A stretch of DNA of 56,284 bases from Mesorhizobium sp. Root157 (GTDB lineage: Bacteria > Pseudomonadota > Alphaproteobacteria > Rhizobiales > Rhizobiaceae): positions 81,763-138,046 of the forward strand of contig NZ_LMGJ01000038.1 in assembly GCF_001427385.1 (NCBI RefSeq), in the 5' to 3' direction. The notes beneath the pieces were generated by a model. The model was given only the letters and a program-made list of their open reading frames with translations, made no database searches and was not told the DNA's origin. The position numbers and the translations under genes are program-made. Shown here in pieces: positions 17,670 to 26,432 of this stretch (the stretch's first letter is position 1; each line of letters starts with the position of its first letter).

Positions 17670-18800
17670 TCAAACGAACATCAATATCAGCCGCACGAGT
17701 TCGGCCTGCCGGTTCGTCGCCGTTTTCGAAAAGACCCTCTTGACCCTTTCGCGCGCGGTGTTTTCCGTCACGGACAGAAGATGCGCTGCCTCGGCCAGCG
17801 ACTTTCCGGATGCGAGATAGCCGCACAAGCGCTGTTCCGAGGGCGTAAGGCCATAAAGTGTTGCGAACTCCTGCGGCACCTCGACCACCTTGTGGATGTC
17901 GCGCAGCACCAAAAGCACCTGAGGCGCCGGGGGACAAAGCCGCAGCAGGGCATTATCGATTATCGGCCGCACGATAGCCAAATGGGCGATCCATGCCGTG
18001 CGATCGGTGCGGAAGTACAGCGTCGAGTGAGCATCCGGGTTGCCGCCCAACAAATTCCTTACCGCATCGGACATGCGCCTTTGATGGGAAGGATCGCGCA
18101 TCGTAAACCTTCCACCGACATTCGAGAAGAAAATGCCGGCCTTGAATTCGTCAACCGCTAATTCATTGGCGTCACGCACTTGCAGCTCGCTGGACACAAC
18201 CAGCGCGGCCTCGTCGAAATGATCGACGAGCGCGCCTTTGGCGGCACTTTGTTCTGCAACCTTCGAACGCATCTGGGCGAGGCGCAGGGTGCGATGGAAA
18301 TTGCCACTCAGATGCGTATAAAGTGATTCCAATGCAGGACCGTAACTCGCATGCACAGCCGGGTTGTAGTGGATCGAGACATAGATTAATTCATCTGGTC
18401 TTGAATGTATTTGCATCCCAGCGCCGGCATCGAATACTTTCTGTGGCCCCATCCAGTCGTTATAGAATTCGCTGTTTTTAAACGTCGACGCAGGAGAAAT
18501 ATCTTCCGTTATCAGAATATTTCCTCTAATGGACATCCAAGTCTCATTCCACGGATTACATCCTGCATAATAATCTTTGTATGAATTATAAAATTCCTCC
18601 TCAATATTATATGTCGCCGAATACTGCATCTCTCCTTTTTTGAGATTTGCATTAATAATCGCCACAAACGTCTCGGGGAATGCGGCCCCAATGATCTCGG
18701 CGGCGGTATGCCAATCGCCTTCGTCAAAGCATATCCGTTCGATTTGCGCCGAGACATCCTGCACCATGCCAGCAATGTTGCGAGGGAGTTGGTTTCCCAT
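17670..18800 (-). CDS. LuxR-family transcriptional regulator (single C-terminal HTH)
   Basis: The 376-residue protein ends in a GerE/LuxR helix-turn-helix: YGLTPSEQRLCGYLASGKSL, AEAAHLLSVTENTARERVKR and VFSKT. The N-terminal 300 residues have no receiver domain; they look like a PAS/GAF-like sensory region that I cannot assign to a ligand. It is the gene upstream of the Slam cargo on the same strand, separated by 213 nt, so it may regulate that locus. An AT-rich palindrome at 18905-18930 lies about 105 nt upstream of its start. The coding sequence is less GC-rich in its first third (residues 60-120) than core genes here, which supports acquisition. Confidence 0.85.
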   Translation of the reverse strand: MGNQLPRNIAGMVQDVSAQIERICFDEGDWHTAAEIIGAAFPETFVAIINANLKKGEMQYSATYNIEEEFYNSYKDYYAGCNPWNETWMSIRGNILITEDISPASTFKNSEFYNDWMGPQKVFDAGAGMQIHSRPDELIYVSIHYNPAVHASYGPALESLYTHLSGNFHRTLRLAQMRSKVAEQSAAKGALVDHFDEAALVVSSELQVRDANELAVDEFKAGIFFSNVGGRFTMRDPSHQRRMSDAVRNLLGGNPDAHSTLYFRTDRTAWIAHLAIVRPIIDNALLRLCPPAPQVLLVLRDIHKVVEVPQEFATLYGLTPSEQRLCGYLASGKSLAEAAHLLSVTENTARERVKRVFSKTATNRQAELVRLILMFV

Positions 18801-18894
18801 CAGGGATTTCCCTATCCAACCGTTAAAACACGATCACCACCGCAGATTTTGCACCGGATCTATTTGGAAACAGGATAACCGCAACTTTTAATAT

Positions 18895-19101
18895 TCAAAA
18901 CAGATTATTTTCATACCTTTTATGAAATAATTTCAGCATCAATTGTGCGTCAAAGCTTACCTTGACGCCATCGGCGCGACGGCGGATCGAAATGCGGGCA
19001 CATCGTCTGCCGTGTTGCACGATGCGGCGCGACCGGACCGTCTTCAATTGCTCAACCAGAGGTTTCAGCGAGACAGCACCCTCGATGCGGGTTCCTGTCA
19101 T
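18895..19101 (-). CDS. Possible small basic protein at the end of the hao-ccm operon
   Basis: The ATG overlaps the ccmE stop as ATGA, the same coupling seen between other genes of this operon. The 68-residue product is basic (EQLKTVRSRRIVQHGRR, ISIRRRADGVKVSF) with no signal peptide, membrane span or recognisable domain. The last third overlaps the AT-rich palindrome at 18905-18930. It may be a real coupled gene or fortuitous reading into the intergenic region. Confidence 0.35.
   Translation of the reverse strand: MTGTRIEGAVSLKPLVEQLKTVRSRRIVQHGRRCARISIRRRADGVKVSFDAQLMLKLFHKRYENNLF
18905..18930. promoter_or_regulatory. AT-rich inverted repeat, possible operator of the LuxR-type gene
   Basis: TTATTTTCATA (18905-18915) and TATGAAATAA (18921-18930) are inverted copies with one extra T in the left arm. 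The element stands out in GC-rich DNA, 105 nt upstream of the LuxR-family start. It could bind a regulator or mark the end of the ccm operon; no strong U tract supports a terminator. Confidence 0.4.
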
Positions 19102-19541
19102 TGTCCGGGGCTCTGATAGCCGCCCTCCTCCAACGCAGCCTGCACCTCGCGCGGCATGTAATTCTCGTCGTGCTTGGCAAGCACCGTCGCCGCCTCGAAG
19201 GCTCCGTTGCGCAACTGCCCCTCGGCAACCACGCCTTGCCCCTCACGAAACAAATCGGGCAGGATGCCGTGATAGAAGACAGGCAGCGACTGCGACCCAT
19301 CCGTAACACGGAACGCAATCCGCAATCCGTCGGAAGAGCGCGTGATCGAGCCCTCCTCGACCATGCCGCCCAGCCTGATCTGCGCGCCCTCGGCGACCAC
19401 ACCGCTGGCGATCTCGGTGGGAGAACGGAAGAAGACGATGTCGTCGCGCAACGCGCTCAGCACAAGTGCCGCGGCGATGCCGAGCGCCAGCCCGCCCACG
19501 CCGACAAGCATCAGCCGCCTCGATTTCCTGCTTCTGGCCAA
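19098..19541 (-). CDS. ccmE: Cytochrome c maturation protein CcmE (heme chaperone)
   Basis: CcmE binds heme covalently in the periplasm and passes it to CcmF. The 147-residue product has one N-terminal membrane anchor (LMLVGVGGLALGIAAALVLS), the beta-barrel domain with DIVFFRSPTEIA, and the heme-attachment His124 in HDENYMP. No ATG gives a normal N-terminus: a TTG at 19541 begins 2 nt after the hemA stop, with AAGGAGG about 11 nt ahead, and gives the expected length. In rhizobia ccmE usually follows ccmI (cycHJKL order); here hemA intervenes and ccmF lies upstream, so this set looks distinct from the usual one. Confidence 0.93.
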   Translation of the reverse strand: MARSRKSRRLMLVGVGGLALGIAAALVLSALRDDIVFFRSPTEIASGVVAEGAQIRLGGMVEEGSITRSSDGLRIAFRVTDGSQSLPVFYHGILPDLFREGQGVVAEGQLRNGAFEAATVLAKHDENYMPREVQAALEEGGYQSPGQ

Positions 19542-19543
19542 GG

Positions 19544-20833
19544 TCAGCCGGCCCTCCTTGAAAACGGCAATTGCAGGTCGCGCCACACATCTGCCAGGCC
19601 CGCCGCCAGATCGTCGATCATCGCGTCGGTGTGGACGGGCGAAGCCGTGATGCGCAGGCGCTCGCTGCCATAAGGCACCGTCGGATAGTTGATCGGCTGG
19701 ACATAGATCGAATGGCGCTCGAACAGGAGGTCGCAGACCGCCTTGCACCTTGCCGCGTCGCCCACCATCACCGGAACGATGTGGCTGGGCGAATCCAGAA
19801 ACGGAATACGTTCCTTGAGCAGGCGGGCGCGAAGCTTTCGCACGTTGTCATGCATCTTCGCGCGCTCGACATCGCTGGAGCGCAGATGCCTGACGCTCTC
19901 CAGCGCGCCCATGGCGACAGCCGGCGGCAGCGCGGAGGTGAAGATGAAGCCGTTGGCATGGCTGCGGATCGCATCGATCATCACTGCGGACCCGGCGACA
20001 TAGCCGCCGACGACGCCGAAGGCCTTGGCAAGCGTGCCCTGAACGAGATCGATCCGGCCGGCAAGACCGTCGCGTTCGGCAACGCCGGCGCCGGTGGGAC
20101 CGTACATGCCCACGGCATGGACTTCGTCCAGATAGGTCAAGGCGCCGTAGCGCTCGCACAATTCGACGATTTCACGAATGGGCGCGATGTCGCCATCCAT
20201 GGAATAGACGGATTCGAAGGCCACCACCTTGCAGCGGTTCCTTGGGATGGATCGCAGGATTTCCTCCAGGTGAAGCACATCATTGTGCTGGAAGACGCGC
20301 TTTTCCGCACGGCTGGCGCTGATGCCCTGGATCATCGAGGCATGATTGAGCTGGTCCGATACGAGGATGCACTTGGGCAAAAGACGGCCGAGGGCGGCAA
20401 GCGTCGAGAGATTGGCAAGGTAGCCGCAGCCGAAGACCAGGGCCGCCTCCTTGCCGTGCAGCGCGGCAAGCTCGCGCTCCAGTTCAACGATGGGCGAGTG
20501 GTTGCCGGAAATGTTGCGGGTTCCGCCGGCGCCCGCCCCGTAGCGGTCGACGGCGTCGCGCATGGCGGCGCGCACGCCGGGATGCTGCCCCATGCCCAGA
20601 TAGTCGTTCGAGCACCAGACGGTGACGGTGCGCTCACCCTCGGCGGTCATGGCAACCGAACGCGGAAATTCGCCGACAACGCGCCGGTGCTCCTGAAAAA
20701 CCCGGTAACGGCCTTCCTGCTTCAGTTCCATCAGCGACATGTGGAGCAGATCATCGTAATCCGGCCCGACGCCCCATGAAGCGTATGCGGATCGTTCATC
20801 GATGACGGGCGTCTCGCCGAGGCGACGTTCCAT
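19544..20833 (-). CDS. hemA: 5-aminolevulinate synthase embedded in the ccm operon
   Basis: ALAS condenses glycine and succinyl-CoA to 5-aminolevulinate, the committed step of heme synthesis in alphaproteobacteria. The 429-residue protein shows [25 protein letters not shown], the PLP-binding Asp236 in [11 protein letters not shown] and the Schiff-base Lys270 in [12 protein letters not shown]. The ATG at 20833 has AGGAG upstream inside the end of ccmI. It starts 4 nt after the ccmI stop and ends 2 nt before ccmE. This placement inside a cytochrome maturation operon is unusual and suggests a dedicated heme supply; a housekeeping hemA probably lies elsewhere. Close relatives such as 8-amino-7-oxononanoate synthase fit the N-terminus less well. 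Confidence 0.9.
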   Translation of the reverse strand: MERRLGETPVIDERSAYASWGVGPDYDDLLHMSLMELKQEGRYRVFQEHRRVVGEFPRSVAMTAEGERTVTVWCSNDYLGMGQHPGVRAAMRDAVDRYGAGAGGTRNISGNHSPIVELERELAALHGKEAALVFGCGYLANLSTLAALGRLLPKCILVSDQLNHASMIQGISASRAEKRVFQHNDVLHLEEILRSIPRNRCKVVAFESVYSMDGDIAPIREIVELCERYGALTYLDEVHAVGMYGPTGAGVAERDGLAGRIDLVQGTLAKAFGVVGGYVAGSAVMIDAIRSHANGFIFTSALPPAVAMGALESVRHLRSSDVERAKMHDNVRKLRARLLKERIPFLDSPSHIVPVMVGDAARCKAVCDLLFERHSIYVQPINYPTVPYGSERLRITASPVHTDAMIDDLAAGLADVWRDLQLPFSRRAG

Positions 20834-20837
20834 GTCC

Positions 20838-21806
20838 TCACTCCTGGTTATGCGGCTGAGCCTGGTCGTGCTGGGGAATGTCGATGCGGGCAAGCAGCGT
20901 GCGCACCGCTTCCGCCGCTTGCGGATTGTCGGCAACCAGCGGCTCGAGAACCCGCAATTCCTTGCGGGCGGCATCAAGCTTGCCATTCCTGACCAGGAAC
21001 AGGCTGTGATACCAGCGCGCTTCGGCGAGATTGGGCTGGAGCGCCAGCAATTCGGACACCATCGTTTCGGCGCGCTTGAGACGGGCCGGGTCGGTCCCCC
21101 CCAGCGCTGCATCCACGAAGGCGAGCTTGATCTGGGCATCGCCGGGAAATTTCGCGGCAGCCGTGTCCAGCAGCCGGTCGCCATTGTCCTCGCGCCCCAG
21201 CACGCGGTAACTGCGCAACAGCATGGCAACGTCGTCCGGCGAATAGTCGCCGCTTTCGACACGGGCTTCGAGCCGTGCCACCATGGCGCCAATGTCGGGA
21301 GCCCCATCCGCGCCGAGAGGCATGCCGGCCGGGGCAGCACCGCTTTCACCGGCATCCGCCACAGGCACTTCATCGCCATGAGGGGACCGGGTCATGTCGA
21401 TATCGCCCATTGAAGCGAAGCCATGGACGCCATAGGCCGCCGCGACGACAAGCCCGGCGACGAGAGCGACCGTCCACCATCGTTCGCTCCTTGGCGTCGT
21501 GGGATAGGCTGGCAGCAGCGCGCCGCGCACTTCACGCAGGCGAGACAAGGCGTGCTCGGCCTCTCCCGCCAACCTCGTGGCTATGGAGGAGTGCTGGGCG
21601 GCGTCCACGCGGCCCTCCGCCAGCGCCAGGTCGTTGTCGCGCAATTGCCCCGTCAGCCTGTCCTTTTCCTCTTGCCAGCGCCTGACCGGGCTGGCGTCCT
21701 CCAGGCCGGTGCCAAGCGGAAGGTTGGCGCGCCTGCGCAACAGCGGGCTGAGCGTGATCGCCACAGCCGTCACGGTGAGCAGGAAAGCGATCATGGTTGT
21801 CGTCAT
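20838..21806 (-). CDS. ccmI: Cytochrome c maturation protein CcmI (apocytochrome chaperone)
   Basis: CcmI captures apocytochromes c and presents them to the CcmFH heme lyase. The 322-residue protein starts with a membrane helix ([19 protein letters not shown]) and a charged loop ([20 protein letters not shown]). A second helix follows ([20 protein letters not shown]), then a periplasmic TPR region ([40 protein letters not shown]). The start overlaps the ccmH stop as ATGA, so the genes are translationally coupled. Sequence between the second helix and the TPRs is short and low in complexity, as in shorter CcmI variants. Confidence 0.88.
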   Translation of the reverse strand: MTTTMIAFLLTVTAVAITLSPLLRRRANLPLGTGLEDASPVRRWQEEKDRLTGQLRDNDLALAEGRVDAAQHSSIATRLAGEAEHALSRLREVRGALLPAYPTTPRSERWWTVALVAGLVVAAAYGVHGFASMGDIDMTRSPHGDEVPVADAGESGAAPAGMPLGADGAPDIGAMVARLEARVESGDYSPDDVAMLLRSYRVLGREDNGDRLLDTAAAKFPGDAQIKLAFVDAALGGTDPARLKRAETMVSELLALQPNLAEARWYHSLFLVRNGKLDAARKELRVLEPLVADNPQAAEAVRTLLARIDIPQHDQAQPHNQE

Positions 21807-22261
21807 AGCTCCAGCCTCCGAAGGCTTTGCTCGTTGAGAGGTTCATGAGGTTGCGCATCGTGAGCGACGCGGCCTGCCTTGTCGGCACTGCGGCGCACGA
21901 GAAGAAGATACGCCGCGCCGGCCATCACAAGCAGGATCGGCGGCACGATCCAGATGATGCCGCCGAAGCCTGAAACCGGCGGCGACAAAAGCACGTAGTC
22001 GCCATAGCGGCTGCGGAAATACTCGACGATCTCAGCTTCGGTGCGCCCTTGCGCAAGCTGCTCGCGCAGCATCACGATCATCTCGCGCGCAGTCCCGGAC
22101 TGGGAATCGAGGATGTTCTCGCTCTGGCAGACGGGGCAGCGCAGCCTGGCGCCGATCTCGCGCACCAGCGTTTCCTGCGGCTGCTCGGTCTGGAACGGAG
22201 CCGCAGCCGAAGGCCACGCCATGGCGAGGACAATGAAGGCGGCTGCCGCAATCCGTCTCAT
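21803..22261 (-). CDS. ccmH: Cytochrome c maturation protein CcmH (apocytochrome reductase)
   Basis: CcmH reduces the CXXCH cysteines of apocytochromes c before heme ligation. The 152-residue product has a signal peptide (AAAAFIVLAMAWPSAAA), the redox motif LRCPVCQSENI with Cys42 and Cys45, the conserved helical bundle (AREMIVMLREQLAQGRTEAE), and a C-terminal membrane anchor (IIWIVPPILLVMAGAAYLLL). It overlaps both ccmG upstream and ccmI downstream by ATGA. Confidence 0.94.
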   Translation of the reverse strand: MRRIAAAAFIVLAMAWPSAAAPFQTEQPQETLVREIGARLRCPVCQSENILDSQSGTAREMIVMLREQLAQGRTEAEIVEYFRSRYGDYVLLSPPVSGFGGIIWIVPPILLVMAGAAYLLLVRRSADKAGRVAHDAQPHEPLNEQSLRRLEL

Positions 22262-22818
22262 CGCAGCGCCCCAATCAGCTTCAGGTTCTGCTCGATCGCT
22301 TGCGGCGTCAGCGGCCCGACCTGGCGCGCCTGTACGACGCCCTGTGCATCGACGAAGAAGGTCTCCGGCATGCCGTAGACGCCGAAATCGATACCGAGCC
22401 GGCCGCGCTTGTCCTGCCCCGAGGGATAGGGAAAATGGCCCTGGCGGTCGAGGAATTGTGCTGCAGCGACCGGACTGTCGCGATAATTGATTCCAACGAT
22501 CTCGAACTCATCGAACAGGTCGGCGCGGTCGCCAAGCTGGACGAGAAGCGGATGCTCCTCGCGGCAGGACACGCACCACGACGCCCAGAAGTTGATGACC
22601 AGCGGTTTGCCGAGCAGCTTTTCGGAAGCCACCTTCGCCTCGCCCGAAAGAGGCTCAAGCGAGAAATCCGGCATGGTCCGTCCGACGATCATGGAGGGAA
22701 TGAAGGACGGGTCCTTGGTCAGCCCGATGCCAAGCAGCAGCGGGATTGCGACCACGGCGGCACCCAGCAGCCATTTCCAGCGCGGTATAGCGGGTCTTTG
22801 CGAGGCAAGCAGGGTCAT
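22258..22818 (-). CDS. ccmG: Thiol:disulfide interchange protein CcmG/DsbE
   Basis: CcmG is a membrane-tethered periplasmic thioredoxin that keeps the cytochrome c maturation thiols reduced. The 186-residue product has one N-terminal anchor (WLLGAAVVAIPLLLGIGL), the thioredoxin active site WASWCVSCREEHP (Cys82, Cys85) and the cis-Pro region GVYGMPETFFVD. The ATG at 22818 overlaps the ccmF stop as ATGA; a longer in-frame extension upstream lies inside ccmF and is not used. The neighbours ccmF and ccmH are its functional partners. Confidence 0.94.
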   Translation of the reverse strand: MTLLASQRPAIPRWKWLLGAAVVAIPLLLGIGLTKDPSFIPSMIVGRTMPDFSLEPLSGEAKVASEKLLGKPLVINFWASWCVSCREEHPLLVQLGDRADLFDEFEIVGINYRDSPVAAAQFLDRQGHFPYPSGQDKRGRLGIDFGVYGMPETFFVDAQGVVQARQVGPLTPQAIEQNLKLIGALR

Positions 22819-24824
22819 TCGGCTGGGACCCCCGTTGCAGTCGCAACCGCTGAAGCGGCTTTGCGTCCAACTTTGCGGCGGCTCGTGCCCGAGAGCGACA
22901 GCAGCGAACCGCAGGCCACGACCAGCCACCCGGCCCAGATCCAGCTCACCAGCGGGTTCCAGTAGCCGCGAATGGTGACGCCGCCCTGCTGCGTTTCCTC
23001 GCCGATGATCATGTAGAGATCGCCACTGAACGAAGAGCGGATGGCAATCTCGGTCGTGGCCATGGAACGCACCGCGTAGAAGCGCTTTTCCGGCTGCATC
23101 TCATAGAGCGGCCTGCCGTCCTGCGATACGCTGAGGATAGCTGCGCGGCCCTGATAGTTGGAGGAACTGGCGTCGGCGACCTCGCGCAAGGTGATGACGC
23201 GGCCAGCCAGTTCAAAGCTGTCGCCGGGCTTCATCGAGACGGTGACAGCCGTCTGGAAGAGCCCCGAAGCGATCATGCCGGCACCGATCAGCGCGATACC
23301 GAGATGAACGACCAGACCGCCGAAGCGCTGGCGCCCGAAGGAAAGCACGTTGCGGGCCGCACGCAGCCAGGATTCCCCGGTGACCCGACGGCGCGCGTAA
23401 ATGCCGGTGGCGATGTCGGTCAGCGTGGCGGAAAAGGCGAAGGCGACTGCCGCGATTGCGCTCAACGTCAACAGATCGCGCACGCCGGCAACGAGAGCGA
23501 CGCCCAATGCAAGCACCGCGCCGACGGACGGCTTGCGCAGCATCGCGGCAAGCCGCCTCGCATCGACCTTGCGCCAGGGAACGGACGGACCGATGCCGAG
23601 CAGGAAGACGACCGCCAGCATCAGCGGCACCACGACCTTGTTGAAATAGGGGGCGCCGACGCTGAGCCGCTCGCCCGACACCGCCTCGACAAACAGCGGA
23701 TAGAGCGTGCCGAGGAACACGGTTGCGGCGGCAACCAGCAAAAGCACGTTGTTGGCGAGGATTGCGCTTTCGCGCGAATACGGGCTCTCGACCAGCGCAT
23801 CGCCCAGAAGGCGATCGGAGCGGAACAGGATGAGGCCGTAGCCGAACACCATCGTCACCGTCAGGAAGCCGAGCATATAGGCGCCCCGCCCGGGATCGAC
23901 GGCAAAGGCATGCACGGAGGTGAGCACGCCGGAACGCACCAGGAAGGTGCCGATCAGCGTGAGCAGGAACGTCGTCACCACGAGGAAGACGTTCCAGGTG
24001 CGAAACAGGCCGCGCTTGTCCTGCGCCATCATGGAGTGCAGCAGCGCCGTTCCGGTCAGCCACGGCATCAGCGAGGCATTTTCCACCGGGTCCCAGGCCC
24101 AGTAACCGCCCCAGCCCAATTCGTAATAGGCCCAGAACCCGCCCATCAGGATGCCGCTGGTCAGCATCGTCCAGGCAAACAGCGTCCAGCGCCGCACGGC
24201 ACGAACCCATTCGGCACCGGAATGCGTGCGCACCAGCGAGGCGACCGCAAAGGCGAACGGAATGGCGAAGCCGACATAGCCGAGATAGAGCACCGGCGGG
24301 TGAAAGACGAGGCCGGGGTCCTGCAGCAGCGGATTGAGGTCCTGTCCATCCGGCAGCGCCGGGCTGATGGTCAGGAACGGGTTGGACAAGAAGACGATGA
24401 AGGCGAGGAAGCCGAACTGGACCGCGCCCAGCGTCGCGATGATCCACGGCATGGAAAGCGGATGGTCCTTCCAGTGGACCTTGACCGCGATCGCGGACAA
24501 CAGGACCAGATAGAACAGCCACAGCATCAGCGAGCCTTCATGCGCGCCCCACATGGCCGTCATGCGGTAGATCATCGGCAGTTGCGAATTGCTGTTTTGC
24601 GCCACATAAGCGACGGAGAAGTCCAGCGTTGCGAACGACCAGATCAAGGTTGCACAGCCGAAAGCGACCAGGGCCAGATTGGCAAACAGCGCGTTGCGCG
24701 CCGCGCGCAGCCAGGCGGGTGCGGAACGTGCCGCCACAAGCACGGCCGCCGCAATCGCACACAGGCTGAGCACCAGGGCCAGGCTGGTTGCAAGTTGGCC
24801 AAGCTTGATGAGGGACTCAACCAT
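22815..24824 (-). CDS. ccmF: Cytochrome c heme lyase subunit CcmF
   Basis: CcmF takes heme from CcmE and attaches it to apocytochrome c with CcmH. The 669-residue polytopic membrane protein has the WWD domain WGGYWAWDPVENA at residues 238-250, the FHPPVLYLGYVGFAIPF helix with a conserved heme-ligand His, and MWGAHEGSLMLW near residue 91. Its start overlaps the end of the MocR regulator gene by 8 nt, tying it to the hao genes upstream. ccmA, ccmB, ccmC and ccmD are absent here, so heme export for this set must rely on genes elsewhere. Confidence 0.95.
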   Translation of the reverse strand: MVESLIKLGQLATSLALVLSLCAIAAAVLVAARSAPAWLRAARNALFANLALVAFGCATLIWSFATLDFSVAYVAQNSNSQLPMIYRMTAMWGAHEGSLMLWLFYLVLLSAIAVKVHWKDHPLSMPWIIATLGAVQFGFLAFIVFLSNPFLTISPALPDGQDLNPLLQDPGLVFHPPVLYLGYVGFAIPFAFAVASLVRTHSGAEWVRAVRRWTLFAWTMLTSGILMGGFWAYYELGWGGYWAWDPVENASLMPWLTGTALLHSMMAQDKRGLFRTWNVFLVVTTFLLTLIGTFLVRSGVLTSVHAFAVDPGRGAYMLGFLTVTMVFGYGLILFRSDRLLGDALVESPYSRESAILANNVLLLVAAATVFLGTLYPLFVEAVSGERLSVGAPYFNKVVVPLMLAVVFLLGIGPSVPWRKVDARRLAAMLRKPSVGAVLALGVALVAGVRDLLTLSAIAAVAFAFSATLTDIATGIYARRRVTGESWLRAARNVLSFGRQRFGGLVVHLGIALIGAGMIASGLFQTAVTVSMKPGDSFELAGRVITLREVADASSSNYQGRAAILSVSQDGRPLYEMQPEKRFYAVRSMATTEIAIRSSFSGDLYMIIGEETQQGGVTIRGYWNPLVSWIWAGWLVVACGSLLSLSGTSRRKVGRKAASAVATATGVPAE

Positions 24825-26319
24825 CCGCTTCTTCCTTGACGTCCCTTGCCACCACCTGCGCGAGGCGGCCGGTGGCGACCCTGATGCTCTTTTCGGAAAG
24901 GGCCGCGTAGCCGAACAGGAGCGTGTCCTTCACGCGCGGATTATCCGGTGTGATGAACGCCCCGCCCGAACCCGGCACGTAGACGCCGACGCCGCGCTCA
25001 GCCGCGCGCCGCTCGATCTCGCGCGCATCGCCAAAATGCGGCGGCAAACGAAGCGACAGATGCATGCCGCCCCGCATTCCCTTGAATTCCGCACCCGCGA
25101 AAGTCGGCCGCAGCGTTTCGACCAGCACGTCGCGGCGCAGCTTGTAGATGGCGCGGATGCGCCGCAGGTGGCGCATGAAGCCGCCGCTGTTCATGAATTC
25201 GGCCATTGCCGACTGCTCCAGCCACGGATTGCCGTTGCTGGTCAGCGATTTCCATTCGCGCAGCGCCCGCGCCAGCGCCGGCGGCGCAACGATAAAGCCA
25301 AGCCTGAGGCCCGCCGCCAGCGACTTGGAGAAGGTGCCCAGATAAAGCACCCGCCCGCGGCAATCGAGGCCGCGCAAGGCCGTCAGCGGCGCGCCTTCGT
25401 AGCGGAAATCGCCGTCATAATCGTCTTCGATCACGAAGCTGTCGGTTCGGGCCGCCCAATCCAGCAGCGCCAGCCGCCGTTCGAGCGACAGCGTCACGCC
25501 GAGCGGATACTGATGAGAAGGCGTCACATAAAGCAGATTCCGCCTGGTTTCGGGAAGGCGGGCAACGTCAATCCCGTCCTGGTCGACCGGAACGGCGACC
25601 GGCTTGAAGCCGCAGCTTTCGAACAGGAAGCGCGAGCCCTGATAGCAGGGGTCTTCATGGACGAAATTCTTCGCATAGCCGCTCAGCGTCCGGGCAATGA
25701 GGTCCAGCCCGTCCTGCGAGCCGTTGACGACAACGATGTCGTCGGGTTTCGCCGAAACGCCGCGCGCCGGCCCGATATGGTCGGCGATGCCTTGCCTGAG
25801 TTCAGGCAGCCCCTGCGGGTCCTGATACTCGGCCAGCCGCGCGCCGCCATAGCGCACCTTCGCGTCGAGGATCCGCCGCCATTCGTTGACCGGAAAGGTC
25901 GAGGCGTCCACCCGCCCGATCCAGAAATCATGCTCGAACCTGCCTCGGTTCGGGCTGATCACCGTCTGCGCCCTCACCCGGCAGGAAAGCGGATGGATGT
26001 CGCCATTGTTGTCGTTGGCCTGGAGTTCTTCGCCGGCGCTGGCACGCAGCGTGATCGACATGCCATTTTCAGGCAGGCTGGAACTGACGAACGTGCCGAC
26101 ATTGGGACGGCTTTCGATATAGCCCTCGCTCAGCAACTGCTCGTAGGCGAGCATGACGGTGTTGCGCGATACGCCAAGCTGTTCGCTGAGCGCACGCGAA
26201 GCCGGTACAGGATCCCCGCTGCGCAGCTTGTTTTCGAGGATCAGTCCCCTGATCTGATCAAATAACTGTCGCTGCAGCGTGCGGGAATCACTCGGATTGA
26301 TCGTCAGCACGACCTGCAT
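24817..26319 (-). CDS. MocR-type (GntR-HTH + aminotransferase-like) transcriptional regulator
   Basis: The 500-residue protein fuses a GntR winged helix (residues 1-80: LRSGDPVPASRALSEQLGVS, RNTVMLAYEQLLSEGYIESR) to a fold-type-I aminotransferase domain. PLP-binding residues are retained: the acidic EDDYDGDF near 298-305 and the Schiff-base Lys332 in GTFSKSLAAGLRLG. MocR proteins use bound PLP or its adducts as the effector. The ATG at 26319 with GGGAGGGG upstream gives the usual MQVVLTINPSDSRTLQRQ start; longer forms reach back toward haoB but look non-coding. It sits between haoB (113 nt upstream) and ccmF (8 nt overlap), so it probably controls this operon. A role in sensing hydroxylamine is hypothetical. 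Confidence 0.9.
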   Translation of the reverse strand: MQVVLTINPSDSRTLQRQLFDQIRGLILENKLRSGDPVPASRALSEQLGVSRNTVMLAYEQLLSEGYIESRPNVGTFVSSSLPENGMSITLRASAGEELQANDNNGDIHPLSCRVRAQTVISPNRGRFEHDFWIGRVDASTFPVNEWRRILDAKVRYGGARLAEYQDPQGLPELRQGIADHIGPARGVSAKPDDIVVVNGSQDGLDLIARTLSGYAKNFVHEDPCYQGSRFLFESCGFKPVAVPVDQDGIDVARLPETRRNLLYVTPSHQYPLGVTLSLERRLALLDWAARTDSFVIEDDYDGDFRYEGAPLTALRGLDCRGRVLYLGTFSKSLAAGLRLGFIVAPPALARALREWKSLTSNGNPWLEQSAMAEFMNSGGFMRHLRRIRAIYKLRRDVLVETLRPTFAGAEFKGMRGGMHLSLRLPPHFGDAREIERRAAERGVGVYVPGSGGAFITPDNPRVKDTLLFGYAALSEKSIRVATGRLAQVVARDVKEEADG

Positions 26320-26432
26320 CGCGAGCCCCTCCCTGGTTCCATACATTAGCTGAAATCCGGGCGATGCATGGTACCACAGGCAAATATTTTGCTGAGGCCG
26401 GATGAAACCCGTCGGCTTAGCGTTGACCTCGC

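Noticed and set aside
19544..21379. Longer hemA product starting near 21379
   Set aside because: The extra 180 codons overlap ccmI in another frame and have no family similarity. The ATG at 20833 with AGGAG gives the normal ALAS N-terminus.
23304..24839. 511-codon plus-strand frame opposite ccmF
   Set aside because: The product is full of Gln, Arg and His runs with no domain; ccmF with its WWD motif is the real gene.
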